Below are positions 33,732 through 42,219 of a stretch of DNA of 64,000 nucleotides, in pieces (position 1 is the stretch's first letter; every line of letters begins with the position of its first letter). The DNA is from Romboutsia lituseburensis DSM 797 (GTDB taxonomy: Bacteria; Bacillota; Clostridia; Peptostreptococcales; Peptostreptococcaceae): contig NZ_FNGW01000008.1 in NCBI RefSeq assembly GCF_900103615.1, forward strand, positions 56,975 to 120,974, given 5' to 3'. The notes beneath the pieces are model-generated. The model was not told the DNA's origin and did not search any database. It saw only the letters and a list, made by a program, of their open reading frames with translations. The translations under genes were made by a program, and so were the position numbers.

Positions 33732-34646
33732 TTAAATTAGATAAGCACTAGAAACATATCCATAACTAGTATTAAACTTTATTCTAGTCCATCCTGAATT
33801 TAAATGATAAACAACTTCTACTTTTTCCCCTTTTTTTAATTTACCTATAATCTTTTCAGATTTAGATGGCTCACTTCTAATGTTTAATACGTCTGTATTG
33901 CATTTCATAAATTTTGGACTTGATGGAGTAGATACCGTATTAGATATATATTTTGTATTTACATATGCATATCCACCATTAAAGTTGATTTTAGACCATC
34001 CATTGGTTAAATTCATTACAACGTTTACCTTATCTTTGTATTTTAATCTTCCTAAGACTGGTTCAGTTGAATCAGGCCCTTTTCTTATGTTTAAAGAATC
34101 AACATTACATTGCATAGTTAAATTAACATTAGTATTTTCATTTATATCTTTTAAATATTTAGAACTAACGTATCCATATCCATTAGCATATTTAATTCTA
34201 GTCCATCCATTAGACGTATTATATGATATATATACTCTATCTGTTTTGTCTAATTTTCCTATTATAGAATCAGAAATAGATGGACCTTTTCTTACATTTA
34301 GATTACCGGTAGTACATTCCATAAGCTTTAAAGAATTACTAGGTAAATCTTCATTTTCAGAAGGCTTATTATTAATTGATGTATTTTTTAAATAATTAGA
34401 AGATACATATCCAATTGAGTTGTTATACTTTACTAGCGTCCAATTTTTAGATGATTCAACTACTTCAACAATAGTACCTTTTTTTATTGTTAATATTATG
34501 GAATAACTTGTACCAGGACCTGTTCTTAAATTAAGATTTTGTAAAGTTTGTGATTGAACCGATTGAGCGCTTGCAGGAGCTATACTAGATAAAGTAAGTG
34601 CAAGTGCTCCTAAAGAGCCTATTGATAATTTTCTTTTCATTTTCAT
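33732..34646 (-). CDS. Secreted protein with four bacterial SH3 domains
   Basis: 304 aa with a signal peptide (MKMKRKLSIGSLGALALTLS, cleavage after 'APASA'). Four SH3b units of about 70 aa follow, each with 'LNxRxGPxxxxxxIxxxxKG' and 'GYVSSxYL'. Such domains bind peptidoglycan or stem peptides, so the protein is likely wall-associated. No catalytic domain is present. It lies directly downstream of the sigma/anti-sigma pair in the same direction, which suggests it belongs to that regulon or operon. Confidence 0.88.
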   Translation of the reverse strand: MKMKRKLSIGSLGALALTLSSIAPASAQSVQSQTLQNLNLRTGPGTSYSIILTIKKGTIVEVVESSKNWTLVKYNNSIGYVSSNYLKNTSINNKPSENEDLPSNSLKLMECTTGNLNVRKGPSISDSIIGKLDKTDRVYISYNTSNGWTRIKYANGYGYVSSKYLKDINENTNVNLTMQCNVDSLNIRKGPDSTEPVLGRLKYKDKVNVVMNLTNGWSKINFNGGYAYVNTKYISNTVSTPSSPKFMKCNTDVLNIRSEPSKSEKIIGKLKKGEKVEVVYHLNSGWTRIKFNTSYGYVSSAYLI

Positions 34647-34703
34647 TATAAATCCCCCATATTAAATTTTAGTCATTTGTATTTATTTAATATTACTTTC
34701 ATT

Positions 34704-36068
34704 TTAGTAATCGTCATTATTATATTTATCATCATCATAGTACTTATTGTATTCGTGATAATTATTACCTCGTTCATCGTCATCATCATGATGGTGTCCG
34801 TTATTATTCTTATCATGACCATAATGATTACCGTTATTATTATTTGGTCTATTGTGGTTATGGTGATTACCATTATAATTAGGCTTATTGTGCCCTGGAG
34901 CATTCCCACTATTACCAGGTCTATTATTACTAGAAGAATCACCATTGCTATTATTAGAGTTATTACTGCTAGAAGAACTACTATTGTCATTATCGCTAGG
35001 TTTATTCTTAGAAGAATCACCATTGCTATTATTAGAGTTACTACTACTAGAAGAACTGTTATTGTTATTGTCACTAGGTTTATTCTTAGAAGAATCACCA
35101 TTGCTATTATTAGAGTTATTACCACTAGAAGTATTATTATTGTTACTATTAGTAGGTTTATTACGGCTATTAGTATTAACAAATGAATTATTATTAATAG
35201 ATATATTTTCTTCTTTAGTTTTTGATAAGTTACCACTATTTATATTTTTTGTAGAATCATCAGATGTTTTATCAGAGTCTTTAGTGTTATCCTTAAATTC
35301 TAAAATTTTATCATCGATATCTACAACAGACTTATTCTTATAATCATCAACTGTGATACTTTCATCAAAAGATATTAACTCTTCAATTAAATTCATTTTA
35401 CCAACACTTATATCCATTTTTTGCGAAGCATCTCTTTTAGACAAATCTTCATCGTAAGAGTAAATAGTTCCATCTATAGATTTCTTAGACAAATGATTAT
35501 TTATAGAGTTTTTTAAATCGTTTTTTAAACTATTTCTTAATTCATAATCATTTGAAATAGATGCAACGGCGATAGCTGTAGGTTTATTATTAGAAATATA
35601 TTTCTCTTTTATAGCACTATCAATAATTCCATTGACAATGCTATAAACACTTTTATCATCTGAGTTTATATCGTTCAGTAAAATTTGACCGTCTTTATTT
35701 AATGCTGAAGTAGATACAACATTATTAAATCTGTTTACACTAAGCTCTATACTAGGATTTATATCTAATGATACATAAGCAACAGGTAACTTTATATATG
35801 TATAAGTTCCAAAACCTAAAAATAAAATAGATAAACTACAGGCAAATGCTATTTTATTTCGAACTAGATTTGATTTTATAGTATCTTTTATTTTGTTAAG
35901 ATAACTTTTTTTAGAAGGGATTAAATCAAATCCAGCTTTTGTTATTACAGAACTCTTAATACGATTTTTAATTTTGTTATCTATTGGCATAGAAAAATCT
36001 TGATCTAATAGTAGTGAAACCTCTTCAAGATCTAAATCATCAAGTATTTTAAGTATATTGTCTTCCAA
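34704..36068 (-). CDS. RsgI-like transmembrane anti-sigma factor with His/Asp/Asn-rich tail
   Basis: 454 aa. The cytoplasmic N-terminal 70 residues probably hold the sigma factor. One transmembrane helix follows ('IAFACSLSILFLGFGTYTYI', about 73-92), then 'VAYVSLDINPSIELSVNRFN', the conserved RsgI region in which the Asn-Pro bond is cleaved in studied RsgI proteins. Residues beyond about 290 are low-complexity: three 26-residue Ser/Asn repeats, then a tail very rich in His, Asn and Asp ('GHHHDDDDERGNNYHEYNKY'). The tail might bind metal or surface polymers. It starts one base after the sigma gene stop. Confidence 0.82.
   Translation of the reverse strand: MEDNILKILDDLDLEEVSLLLDQDFSMPIDNKIKNRIKSSVITKAGFDLIPSKKSYLNKIKDTIKSNLVRNKIAFACSLSILFLGFGTYTYIKLPVAYVSLDINPSIELSVNRFNNVVSTSALNKDGQILLNDINSDDKSVYSIVNGIIDSAIKEKYISNNKPTAIAVASISNDYELRNSLKNDLKNSINNHLSKKSIDGTIYSYDEDLSKRDASQKMDISVGKMNLIEELISFDESITVDDYKNKSVVDIDDKILEFKDNTKDSDKTSDDSTKNINSGNLSKTKEENISINNNSFVNTNSRNKPTNSNNNNTSSGNNSNNSNGDSSKNKPSDNNNNSSSSSSNSNNSNGDSSKNKPSDNDNSSSSSSNNSNNSNGDSSSNNRPGNSGNAPGHNKPNYNGNHHNHNRPNNNNGNHYGHDKNNNGHHHDDDDERGNNYHEYNKYYDDDKYNNDDY
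34933..35166 (-). repeat. Three tandem 78-bp repeats in the anti-sigma gene
   Basis: Nearly identical units start at 34933, 35011 and 35089, each holding GAAGAATCACCATTGCTATT. They encode 26-residue Ser/Asn/Lys/Asp-rich linker units and could change in copy number by slippage. Confidence 0.85.
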
Positions 36069-36629
36069 TTATAAAACCCCCCTTAAGATTTTTTTTAGTT
36101 TATTCATACATCTTGAAGACTTTTTATCTATGGTATTAGCTTTAATACCTAATACTTTGGAAATATCTTTAGAACTTTCTCTAAAGAAAAATTTCCTTAT
36201 TATTATTTCACTATCTGGTTCCCCTAAAGACTTAATAGCATCAATTAAAAATTTATTTCTTTCATTATTAGAAACCGAATCAGATACTGAGTCAAATTCT
36301 TCGAAAGTATTTTCTCCAATAGAATCAAGTGGTACTTTTAAATCTATAGTTTTTTTATGTTTTCTATATAAATCTATAGATTTTCTTTTAGCTATGACGG
36401 CTAAAAGAGCTTTAATTGACCCCTTTTGTAGATCTATATTGTCTTTATAATTAAAAACATATAAAAATACATCACTAACGCATTCTTCTATATCTTCACT
36501 CGAAAGCACGCTAGACAATTGGTTGTGTACTATTTTATATACAAGGCCCATATAATTTTCCATCATAGCCTCTAAGCCATCATTAGGATTATTATGTAAC
36601 AGGTTTAATAAATTAGAATCTGAAACCAA
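36069..36629 (-). CDS. ECF-type sigma-70 family RNA polymerase sigma factor
   Basis: 186 aa. Region 2 is seen in 'MENYMGLVYKIVHNQL', 'SEDIEECVSDVFLYVFNYKD' and 'ALLAVIAKRKSIDLYRKHKK'. Region 4 is 'DSEIIIRKFFFRESSKDISK' then 'VLGIKANTIDKKSSRCMNKL'. No region 3 lies between, as in ECF factors. The start is TTG with GAAGGTG five bases upstream. It is immediately followed by an RsgI-like anti-sigma factor, so it is probably released by an extracellular signal. A strong inverted repeat lies just upstream. Confidence 0.88.
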   Translation of the reverse strand: MVSDSNLLNLLHNNPNDGLEAMMENYMGLVYKIVHNQLSSVLSSEDIEECVSDVFLYVFNYKDNIDLQKGSIKALLAVIAKRKSIDLYRKHKKTIDLKVPLDSIGENTFEEFDSVSDSVSNNERNKFLIDAIKSLGEPDSEIIIRKFFFRESSKDISKVLGIKANTIDKKSSRCMNKLKKILRGVL

Positions 36630-36646
36630 GTTGCACCTTCTTTCTT

Positions 36647-36676
36647 AACGTATATATTGGTCACAATATATACGTT
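36647..36676. promoter_or_regulatory. 13-bp perfect inverted repeat before the sigma gene
   Basis: AACGTATATATTG-GTCA-CAATATATACGTT ends 17 bp before the TTG start. It could be an operator or a leader hairpin close to the ribosome site. On the minus strand GAAC and CGTT flank it, reminiscent of ECF -35/-10 elements, but the spacing is too long. Confidence 0.5.
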
Positions 36677-36815
36677 CGTTTTTTTTATACAAAAAATGAC
36701 AAAAAATATGGGAAAAAAAGTAAAAAAATTAAAAAATGAAAGTAATAGACACTATTAATTTAGATGAAAATCATAATAAAAAAAACAGGTAAAATATGTA
36801 AATTAAAATTTAATG

Positions 36816-36849
36816 CAAAAAAGAGAGGATATAATAGTCCTCCCTTTTA
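36816..36849 (-). terminator. Terminator of the 241-aa gene
   Basis: Imperfect stem AAAAGAGAGGA/TCCTCCCTTTT with a T run on the minus strand. Confidence 0.6.
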
Positions 36850-36867
36850 TTTGAATAATCAAGTATT

Positions 36868-37593
36868 TTAATCTCTGTAGTTATAAGAATTTATTAAATT
36901 ATCTAGTTTAAATTTAGGATATATTGGCTTAGATTTCCATACTGATTTTGTTAGAATATAATGTTTGTATTCATTAGTGCCTTCTTTAAAATATTTATTT
37001 ATTGATAGTTCGAGCATATCTTCTTTATTACTAAAATTCATGTAATTTAGATATGAATCTTTTAGATTTGGATGTTCAATAGTTAAATTATAGAATTTTC
37101 TTTCAACTACTTTTAATTCATCAATTAGTTTTTGTGTTCTTAAGTCAATTTCTTCGTTTATATAATTGTAATCTCTAGAGCTGTTAGTTAAGTCTGACAT
37201 AATTTCGTACTGTGTATTTTTTATAAGTCTGTTAAGCATAAAAGATAAGCAAAATAATTGGCCAAGCTCTTTCTCCTTTTCAAACTCACCATTTAGTAGT
37301 AATCTTATAGATGATAAGTCTTTAGGTGAGAAAATTTTAAGCTGAGTACCTTTTCCAAAAACGATATGTAATGGGAATTTTAATTCACTAGATGGGATAG
37401 TTTTAGTTAATATTCCATCTTCAACAATAAAAAATTCACTGTTTTGATAGATAGCAAAGTTTTCACCATAGTTGTAGTAAAGCGTTTTAGTAGGTACCTT
37501 ATCTCCAAAATTAAATTCTTTTAAATCTTCATTACATTTTATAATCTCATCATGTTCATTTAGCGTTGGATAATAAAAACATTCAAATTTCAT
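36868..37593 (-). CDS. Hypothetical protein, 241 aa
   Basis: No family recognised. Soluble, no signal peptide, Lys/Glu-rich. It begins MKFECFYYPTLNEHDEIIKC and has a beta-rich first half ('YYNYGENFAIYQNSEFFIVE') and a helical second half with many charged residues. AGGGGGC-like sequence lies before the ATG. It is a single gene between the sigma locus and yqxD, with its own terminator. Confidence 0.7.
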   Translation of the reverse strand: MKFECFYYPTLNEHDEIIKCNEDLKEFNFGDKVPTKTLYYNYGENFAIYQNSEFFIVEDGILTKTIPSSELKFPLHIVFGKGTQLKIFSPKDLSSIRLLLNGEFEKEKELGQLFCLSFMLNRLIKNTQYEIMSDLTNSSRDYNYINEEIDLRTQKLIDELKVVERKFYNLTIEHPNLKDSYLNYMNFSNKEDMLELSINKYFKEGTNEYKHYILTKSVWKSKPIYPKFKLDNLINSYNYRD

Positions 37594-37755
37594 AATTAGC
37601 CCCCTATACCTATTTGAAATTTATTCCATCACAATAATTATAGCGCTAAAAAAGCCCTTTGTGACAATAAAATATAATATAAAAAAATAAGTAATGTAAA
37701 CTGAATTATAAAAGCTTAATGTTATAATAGTATTAAAATACTTTAAGGAGAAATT

Positions 37756-38199
37756 ATGAAAATTTTAATAGATGCAGATGGATGTCCTGTAGTAGATATA
37801 ACGATAGAAGTAGCTAAGGTGTTTAATATAGATGTATTAATAATGTGTGATACATCACACGTATTTAATAAGCCAGGAATAGAAACAATTGTCTTATCTA
37901 AAGGAGCAGATTCGGTTGATTTCGCATTAGTAAATAAAGTTGCTAAAGGCGATATTATAGTAACTCAGGATTATGGATTAGCGGCAATGGTTCTTGCAAA
38001 AGGAGGATATCCAATTAGTCAGAATGGAAAAATATATACTAATGAAAATATAGATCAATTATTATTTAATAGACATATATCTAAAAAAATAAGGAAATCT
38101 GGGGGTAAAACAAGAGGTCCTAAAAAAAGACAAAAAGAAGATGATATATTATTTGAAAAAAATTTAATACAATTATGTGAAAAACTTATAATTAATTAA
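37756..38199 (+). CDS. yqxD: UPF0178/DUF188 family protein (YaiI/YqxD)
   Basis: 147 aa. It matches the YaiI/YqxD family: 'MKILIDADGCPVVDITIEVA' at the start, 'GADSVDFALVNKVAKGDIIV', 'TQDYGLAAMVLAKGG' and the C-terminal 'KSGGKTRGPKKRQKEDD'. The acidic residues and fold resemble PIN-type nucleases, but no activity is established for the family that I know of. AAGGAG precedes the ATG. An intergenic repeat element lies just after it. Confidence 0.88.
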   Translation: MKILIDADGCPVVDITIEVAKVFNIDVLIMCDTSHVFNKPGIETIVLSKGADSVDFALVNKVAKGDIIVTQDYGLAAMVLAKGGYPISQNGKIYTNENIDQLLFNRHISKKIRKSGGKTRGPKKRQKEDDILFEKNLIQLCEKLIIN

Positions 38200-38220
38200 T
38201 TTAGATAGCTTAAATTTTTT

Positions 38221-38386
38221 ATGCTTAAGAATATTATGATACTTCATTTTCTATGGATAATTCATAAAAGTAAGCTATATCAACAAACTGGTTTTGAGCA
38301 TAAAAAATATTTTGAGCAACGGACAAAGTCGTTGCATACAGAAAGTGTAGCGCACACGCAGTAGCTTAAGCGAAGCGACTTTTTTA
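38221..38386 (+). repeat. Intergenic repeat element, copy A
   Basis: One of three related copies (others at 54921 and 62345). Shared parts are 'GCTTAAG', 'ATGATACTT', 'TTTTGAGCAACGGAC' and the end 'GCGACTTTTTTAT'. It contains a GCAACGGAC/GTCGTTGC hairpin and a terminal AAGTCG/CGACTT pairing before T6, so it may also act as the terminator of yqxD. Confidence 0.6.
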
Positions 38387-38620
38387 TGTTTCATGTGTTA
38401 CATATTATGAGAAAAATTTAAAGTAAAAAGATTATGTTATAAGAAACAGATGATATAGTTATTCAAATCAAACCTAGCACTTATGTAGTGAATTAATCCA
38501 GTGGATTTTTACAACTTAACTAGAAGTTAAAAAACTTGAATTTAGGTTAACTATTGCTCCATTGTTAAATGATTATCTATAAATTATACTAGAGTTATAA
38601 TTTATAAAGGAGGTACTGCA
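38387..38620. other. Intergenic stretch before the XRE-TPR gene
   Basis: No gene seen. A short inverted repeat TTAACT/AGTTAA lies near 38516-38529, and a ribosome site AAAGGAGG directly precedes the next gene. Confidence 0.5.
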
Positions 38621-39733
38621 ATGGATAAACTAGAAATAGGGAAAGTAATAAAGGTACTTAGGAGGGAAAATGAAATAACACAGGAACAGCTAGCAAATTT
38701 TATAGGGGTATCAGTTGCAGCGGTTTCAAAATGGGAAAGTGGTACAACTTATCCAGATATAACAACATTACCATTACTTGCAAATTTTTTTAATGTTACC
38801 ATAGATACATTAATGAATTATAGAATAGATTTGACAGATGAAGAGATAAATAAAATTGGGCAAGAGTGTGAAATGTTTATAGTAAAAAATAAAATGGATG
38901 AAGGATTAGAGTTAACTGAAAAATATTTAAATAGATATCCGAATAATTGGAAACTAAAATATAGGTTATCTAATATATATACTCTAGTATTGGTAAAAGT
39001 TAATAAAAAAGAAAAACAAAATGAAATGATAAATAGATATATAAAAATTCTTGAAGAAATATCGAATAATACTACAAATATAGAATTGAAAGAAGCTTCA
39101 TTAGTAAGTCTTAGTTCTGGTTATATGATGAATAATCAACCAAACAAAGCAGAAGAGGTAATAAAAAAAATATACAAACCATCTTGTGATCCTAATGTAA
39201 TCTTACCGCTTATATATATGCAACAAGATAAAGTAGAAGAAGCTAAAAAGTTAATGCAAGAAAACTTATACAAGTCATTGAAAGAAGCGCTAGTATCTTC
39301 TATGAGCTTAAGTTCTATAAATTATAATTATAAAGATGATATGGATGAAAAGTATATAGATTTTGAAAAGGCTCAAAAATATATAAAATTGAGTGATAGC
39401 ATAAGAAAATTATTACCAGATCAAAGAAGTAATCATGATACATATATATACTTATATGATCTAGAGAGTAAACGTGGCCGATTAGATAAAGCATTAGATT
39501 ATTTAGAAGAGATGATAGATGCTATAAGAGATATAAATTTAAACAAACATAATTCTTTAAATGAACATTGGTGTTATGACAAAGTTGAAGATAAAAGTAT
39601 AGATATAAAATTAGACATATACGACATGTTAATTACAGCATTAAAAGAAAGAGAAGATTTATTTAAAGATAACAAAAGATTTGAAAATATAATTAAAGAA
39701 TTAGAAATATTAAAAGAAAAAAATCAAATTTAA
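38621..39733 (+). CDS. XRE regulator with TPR-like C-terminal domain
   Basis: 370 aa. Residues 5-65 are a helix-turn-helix ('ITQEQLANFIGVSVAAVSKW', 'ESGTTYPDITTLPLLANFFN'). The rest is helical, with spaced 'A..Y/L' units resembling TPR repeats ('AEEVIKKIYKP', 'LDKALDYLEEMIDAI'). Such proteins often bind a peptide or protein partner. The MutS-like ATPase starts 42 bp downstream and is probably in the same transcript. The target is unknown. Confidence 0.82.
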   Translation: MDKLEIGKVIKVLRRENEITQEQLANFIGVSVAAVSKWESGTTYPDITTLPLLANFFNVTIDTLMNYRIDLTDEEINKIGQECEMFIVKNKMDEGLELTEKYLNRYPNNWKLKYRLSNIYTLVLVKVNKKEKQNEMINRYIKILEEISNNTTNIELKEASLVSLSSGYMMNNQPNKAEEVIKKIYKPSCDPNVILPLIYMQQDKVEEAKKLMQENLYKSLKEALVSSMSLSSINYNYKDDMDEKYIDFEKAQKYIKLSDSIRKLLPDQRSNHDTYIYLYDLESKRGRLDKALDYLEEMIDAIRDINLNKHNSLNEHWCYDKVEDKSIDIKLDIYDMLITALKEREDLFKDNKRFENIIKELEILKEKNQI

Positions 39734-39775
39734 ATAAAGTTAATAATTAGTTTAAATCTGATAAGGGAGTAAAAG

Positions 39776-41449
39776 ATGAAAGATATAATAATGTTTTTAT
39801 TAGGTGTTGGGGTTATTTTCTTGATAGCATTATCAGTAGCTATTTATGATAATATAAATAAATTAAGATATATCAAAAAAAAGATAATCCAAAATTATGG
39901 AAAAGAAATTGATTTAAGTGAAGTTAGTATAAATATGAATAGTGTATCAAGCTATTTTAGAAATAAAAATGAAAAGAATATAATAGATGATATAACTTGG
40001 AATGACCTTAATATGGATGATATTTTTAAAAAAGTTAATAATACACAAAGTACTGCTGGATCAGAAGTTTTATATGATATACTTAGAAATCCTTTATATA
40101 ATCAACAAGATTTAGATAAGAGAAATAATATTATAGAGTATTTTAGAAATAATGAAGATAAAAGAAAAGAAGTCCAATATATACTTGGAAAATTGGGAAG
40201 TAGTGATGATTTATATACAACAAATTGCCTATATAATGAAATTGATATTAGAGGTAATAAGTTATCTAAATATAGATTATTAGCTATAATGCCTATAATA
40301 AGTTTATGTTTAATATTTATTAGTAGATACTTTATAATTTTATTTGTAGCATCTATAATTTTCAATATATATATTAGTCAAAATAATAAAAAATATCATT
40401 ATAATACAGAAGGATTTACATATATAGTATCAGTTGTAAAGGCAGCAAATAAAATTAAAAGTTTAAAAATAGATGATATTGAAAAAAATTTACATGACAT
40501 AGATAGTGATTTAGATGAAGTTAAAAAAATAAGAAAAAAATCTATAAAACAAGATGCTAATATCGCAATAGCTGACGTAAATGTATTTAGTGAATATACA
40601 AAAATGATATTTCTTACAGACTTGATAACTTATGAAAAAGTAAAAAATACTGTAATCAAAAAAAGTAAAAATTTAAAATTAATATATGAGTTCGTAGGCA
40701 CTATAGATGCATTAATTGGAGTGGCATCATTTAGAGATAGCTTAAAATATTATTCATTACCACAACTTATAAAAAGCAATAAAAAAGAAGATAATTCATT
40801 AGAATTTATAGAAATATATCATCCATTAATTTTAAATCCAGTAACTAATAGTGGAAGTTTTTATAATGGTATTTTATTAACCGGATCAAATGCGTCAGGG
40901 AAATCTACATTTATAAAAACAGCAGCAATAAATGCTATATTAGCTCAAACAATATATACATGCTGTGCAAAGAATTATAAATCTTCATATTTTAATATAT
41001 GCACTTCTATGGCATTAAAAGATGACATATTTAGTAATGAAAGTTATTATATAGTTGAAATAAAATCATTAAAACGAATAATAGATAATATAAATGATAA
41101 TACACCTTGTTTATGTTTTGTAGATGAAATTTTAAGAGGAACAAACACTGTAGAGAGAGTGGCATCTTCTTGTGAAGTATTGAAATATTTAGGAAATAGA
41201 AATTGTATATGCTTTGCAGCAACTCATGATATAGAACTTACACATTTATTAAATGATAATTTTGATAACTATCATTTTGAAGAAATTATAACCGACAAAG
41301 ATATAAAATTTGATTATAAACTTTATAAAGGAAGGGCACAAACTAGAAATGCTATAAAATTGCTTGAATTTATGAAATATGATGCTTCAATAGTATTAAA
41401 TGCAGACAAAAGAGCTAAATTATTTTTAGAAACAGGAAAATGGTCATAA
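39776..41449 (+). CDS. Membrane-anchored MutS-like ATPase
   Basis: 557 aa. An N-terminal membrane helix (residues 5-24) and a second hydrophobic pair near residues 165-200 suggest membrane anchoring. The C-terminal 200 residues are the MutS ATPase: Walker A 'LLTGSNASGKSTFIKT', Walker B 'CLCFVDEILRGTNTVER' and the later 'AATHDIELTHLL'. The mismatch-recognition and connector domains of true MutS are absent. This MutS-like membrane family has no firm function; it is not expected to act in mismatch repair. It probably works with the upstream XRE-TPR protein. Confidence 0.82.
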   Translation: MKDIIMFLLGVGVIFLIALSVAIYDNINKLRYIKKKIIQNYGKEIDLSEVSINMNSVSSYFRNKNEKNIIDDITWNDLNMDDIFKKVNNTQSTAGSEVLYDILRNPLYNQQDLDKRNNIIEYFRNNEDKRKEVQYILGKLGSSDDLYTTNCLYNEIDIRGNKLSKYRLLAIMPIISLCLIFISRYFIILFVASIIFNIYISQNNKKYHYNTEGFTYIVSVVKAANKIKSLKIDDIEKNLHDIDSDLDEVKKIRKKSIKQDANIAIADVNVFSEYTKMIFLTDLITYEKVKNTVIKKSKNLKLIYEFVGTIDALIGVASFRDSLKYYSLPQLIKSNKKEDNSLEFIEIYHPLILNPVTNSGSFYNGILLTGSNASGKSTFIKTAAINAILAQTIYTCCAKNYKSSYFNICTSMALKDDIFSNESYYIVEIKSLKRIIDNINDNTPCLCFVDEILRGTNTVERVASSCEVLKYLGNRNCICFAATHDIELTHLLNDNFDNYHFEEIITDKDIKFDYKLYKGRAQTRNAIKLLEFMKYDASIVLNADKRAKLFLETGKWS

Positions 41450-41465
41450 ATATAATTAAAAAATA

Positions 41466-41506
41466 AAAACCTATATGAAAATTAAATTTTCATATAGGTT
41501 TTTTAG
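41466..41506 (+). terminator. Terminator after the MutS-like gene
   Basis: Stem AAACCTATATGAAAAT and complement with loop TTA, then T6. Confidence 0.85.
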
Positions 41507-41567
41507 TTTAAATAATGCATAAGCTGTCCAAACTAATAATAAGAAAAATTAAATAGGGGGGACAAGT

Positions 41568-41747
41568 ATGATAGTTTTAAGTAGAGAAAGTATAATAGAA
41601 GGTTTAATAGAATTAAGAGAGAAACGAGATACTGAAAATAAATTAATTATAAATAATATAAAAGGAATAATAAACAATCCAGAAATTAATGATATAGATA
41701 AACTAAAACTTATAAACAATGAAATGTCAAAAGTGGTATTAGGATAA
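41568..41747 (+). CDS. Small hypothetical protein, 59 aa
   Basis: ATG at 41568 follows AGGGGGGACAAGT, a strong ribosome site. The product (MIVLSRESIIEGLIELREKR, then Asn/Ile/Lys-rich to 'NEMSKVVLG') is charged and predicted helical, with no membrane segment or Cys. The regular heptad-like hydrophobics suggest a helical hairpin. No family is recognised. A terminator hairpin lies about 210 bp downstream. Confidence 0.5.
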   Translation: MIVLSRESIIEGLIELREKRDTENKLIINNIKGIINNPEINDIDKLKLINNEMSKVVLG

Positions 41748-41957
41748 AAAAGATATTAACATATTATAAATAAAAAATTAAAAAAATTTCTATAAAATGT
41801 TAATAAGTAGATAAATATGTTAACAATTCTGAAAATAAATTCTTTAATAGAAGAATGGTTGCAGAGTAGAACTAATAGAAGGATATAATAAATAAAATAT
41901 TAAAGATAATAGCGTTAATTGTAAAATTTTAAAAAATTAAAAAATAATAAAAAGTAT

Positions 41958-41995
41958 AGAATATAGTTAAATAATTAAAGCTATATTCTTTTTTT
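41958..41995 (+). terminator. Terminator downstream of the 59-aa gene
   Basis: Stem AGAATATAG/CTATATTCT with T7. Confidence 0.7.
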
Positions 41996-42071
41996 AATGA
42001 AAAATATAGCCCTGATAGGTTAGAGGATAAAAAAAATGATGAAAAATGTTTTCCACTAGATATGTGTTGAT

Positions 42072-42134
42072 TTGTGGATATAAAATTAATTGTAGTAGTA
42101 TTTTAAAATAGAAAATACTACTACTTATCCACAA
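42072..42134. repeat. Two-tier inverted repeat with DnaA-box-like outer arms
   Basis: Outer arms TTGTGGATA (42072-42080) and TATCCACAA (42126-42134). Inner arms GTAGTAGTATTTT (42092-42104) and AAAATACTACTAC (42112-42124). The right arm includes TTATCCACA (42125-42133), the DnaA box consensus. Confidence 0.65.
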
Positions 42135-42219
42135 ATAAAAAGAAATACAACAATTAAATAGGAATATAAATAATAATATAGAATTAATATTATAAAAACA
42201 TATGTAAATGGGGGAATTT

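Larger units (their letters stand above)
41748..42219. other. Gene-free stretch with terminator and large inverted repeat
   Basis: No coding frame. It holds a terminator at 41958-41995, a two-tier inverted repeat at 42072-42134, and AT-rich DNA before the NhaC gene. Confidence 0.6.

Noticed and set aside
34673..35343. Long open frames on both strands over the anti-sigma gene tail (up to 187 aa)
   Set aside because: They are Ile/Leu/Val-only or Leu/Glu-only strings produced by the Ser/Asn codon repeats and have no ribosome sites.
42072..42134. Chromosomal replication origin
   Set aside because: Only two DnaA-like boxes, both explained by one inverted repeat; no dnaA/dnaN genes or box cluster.
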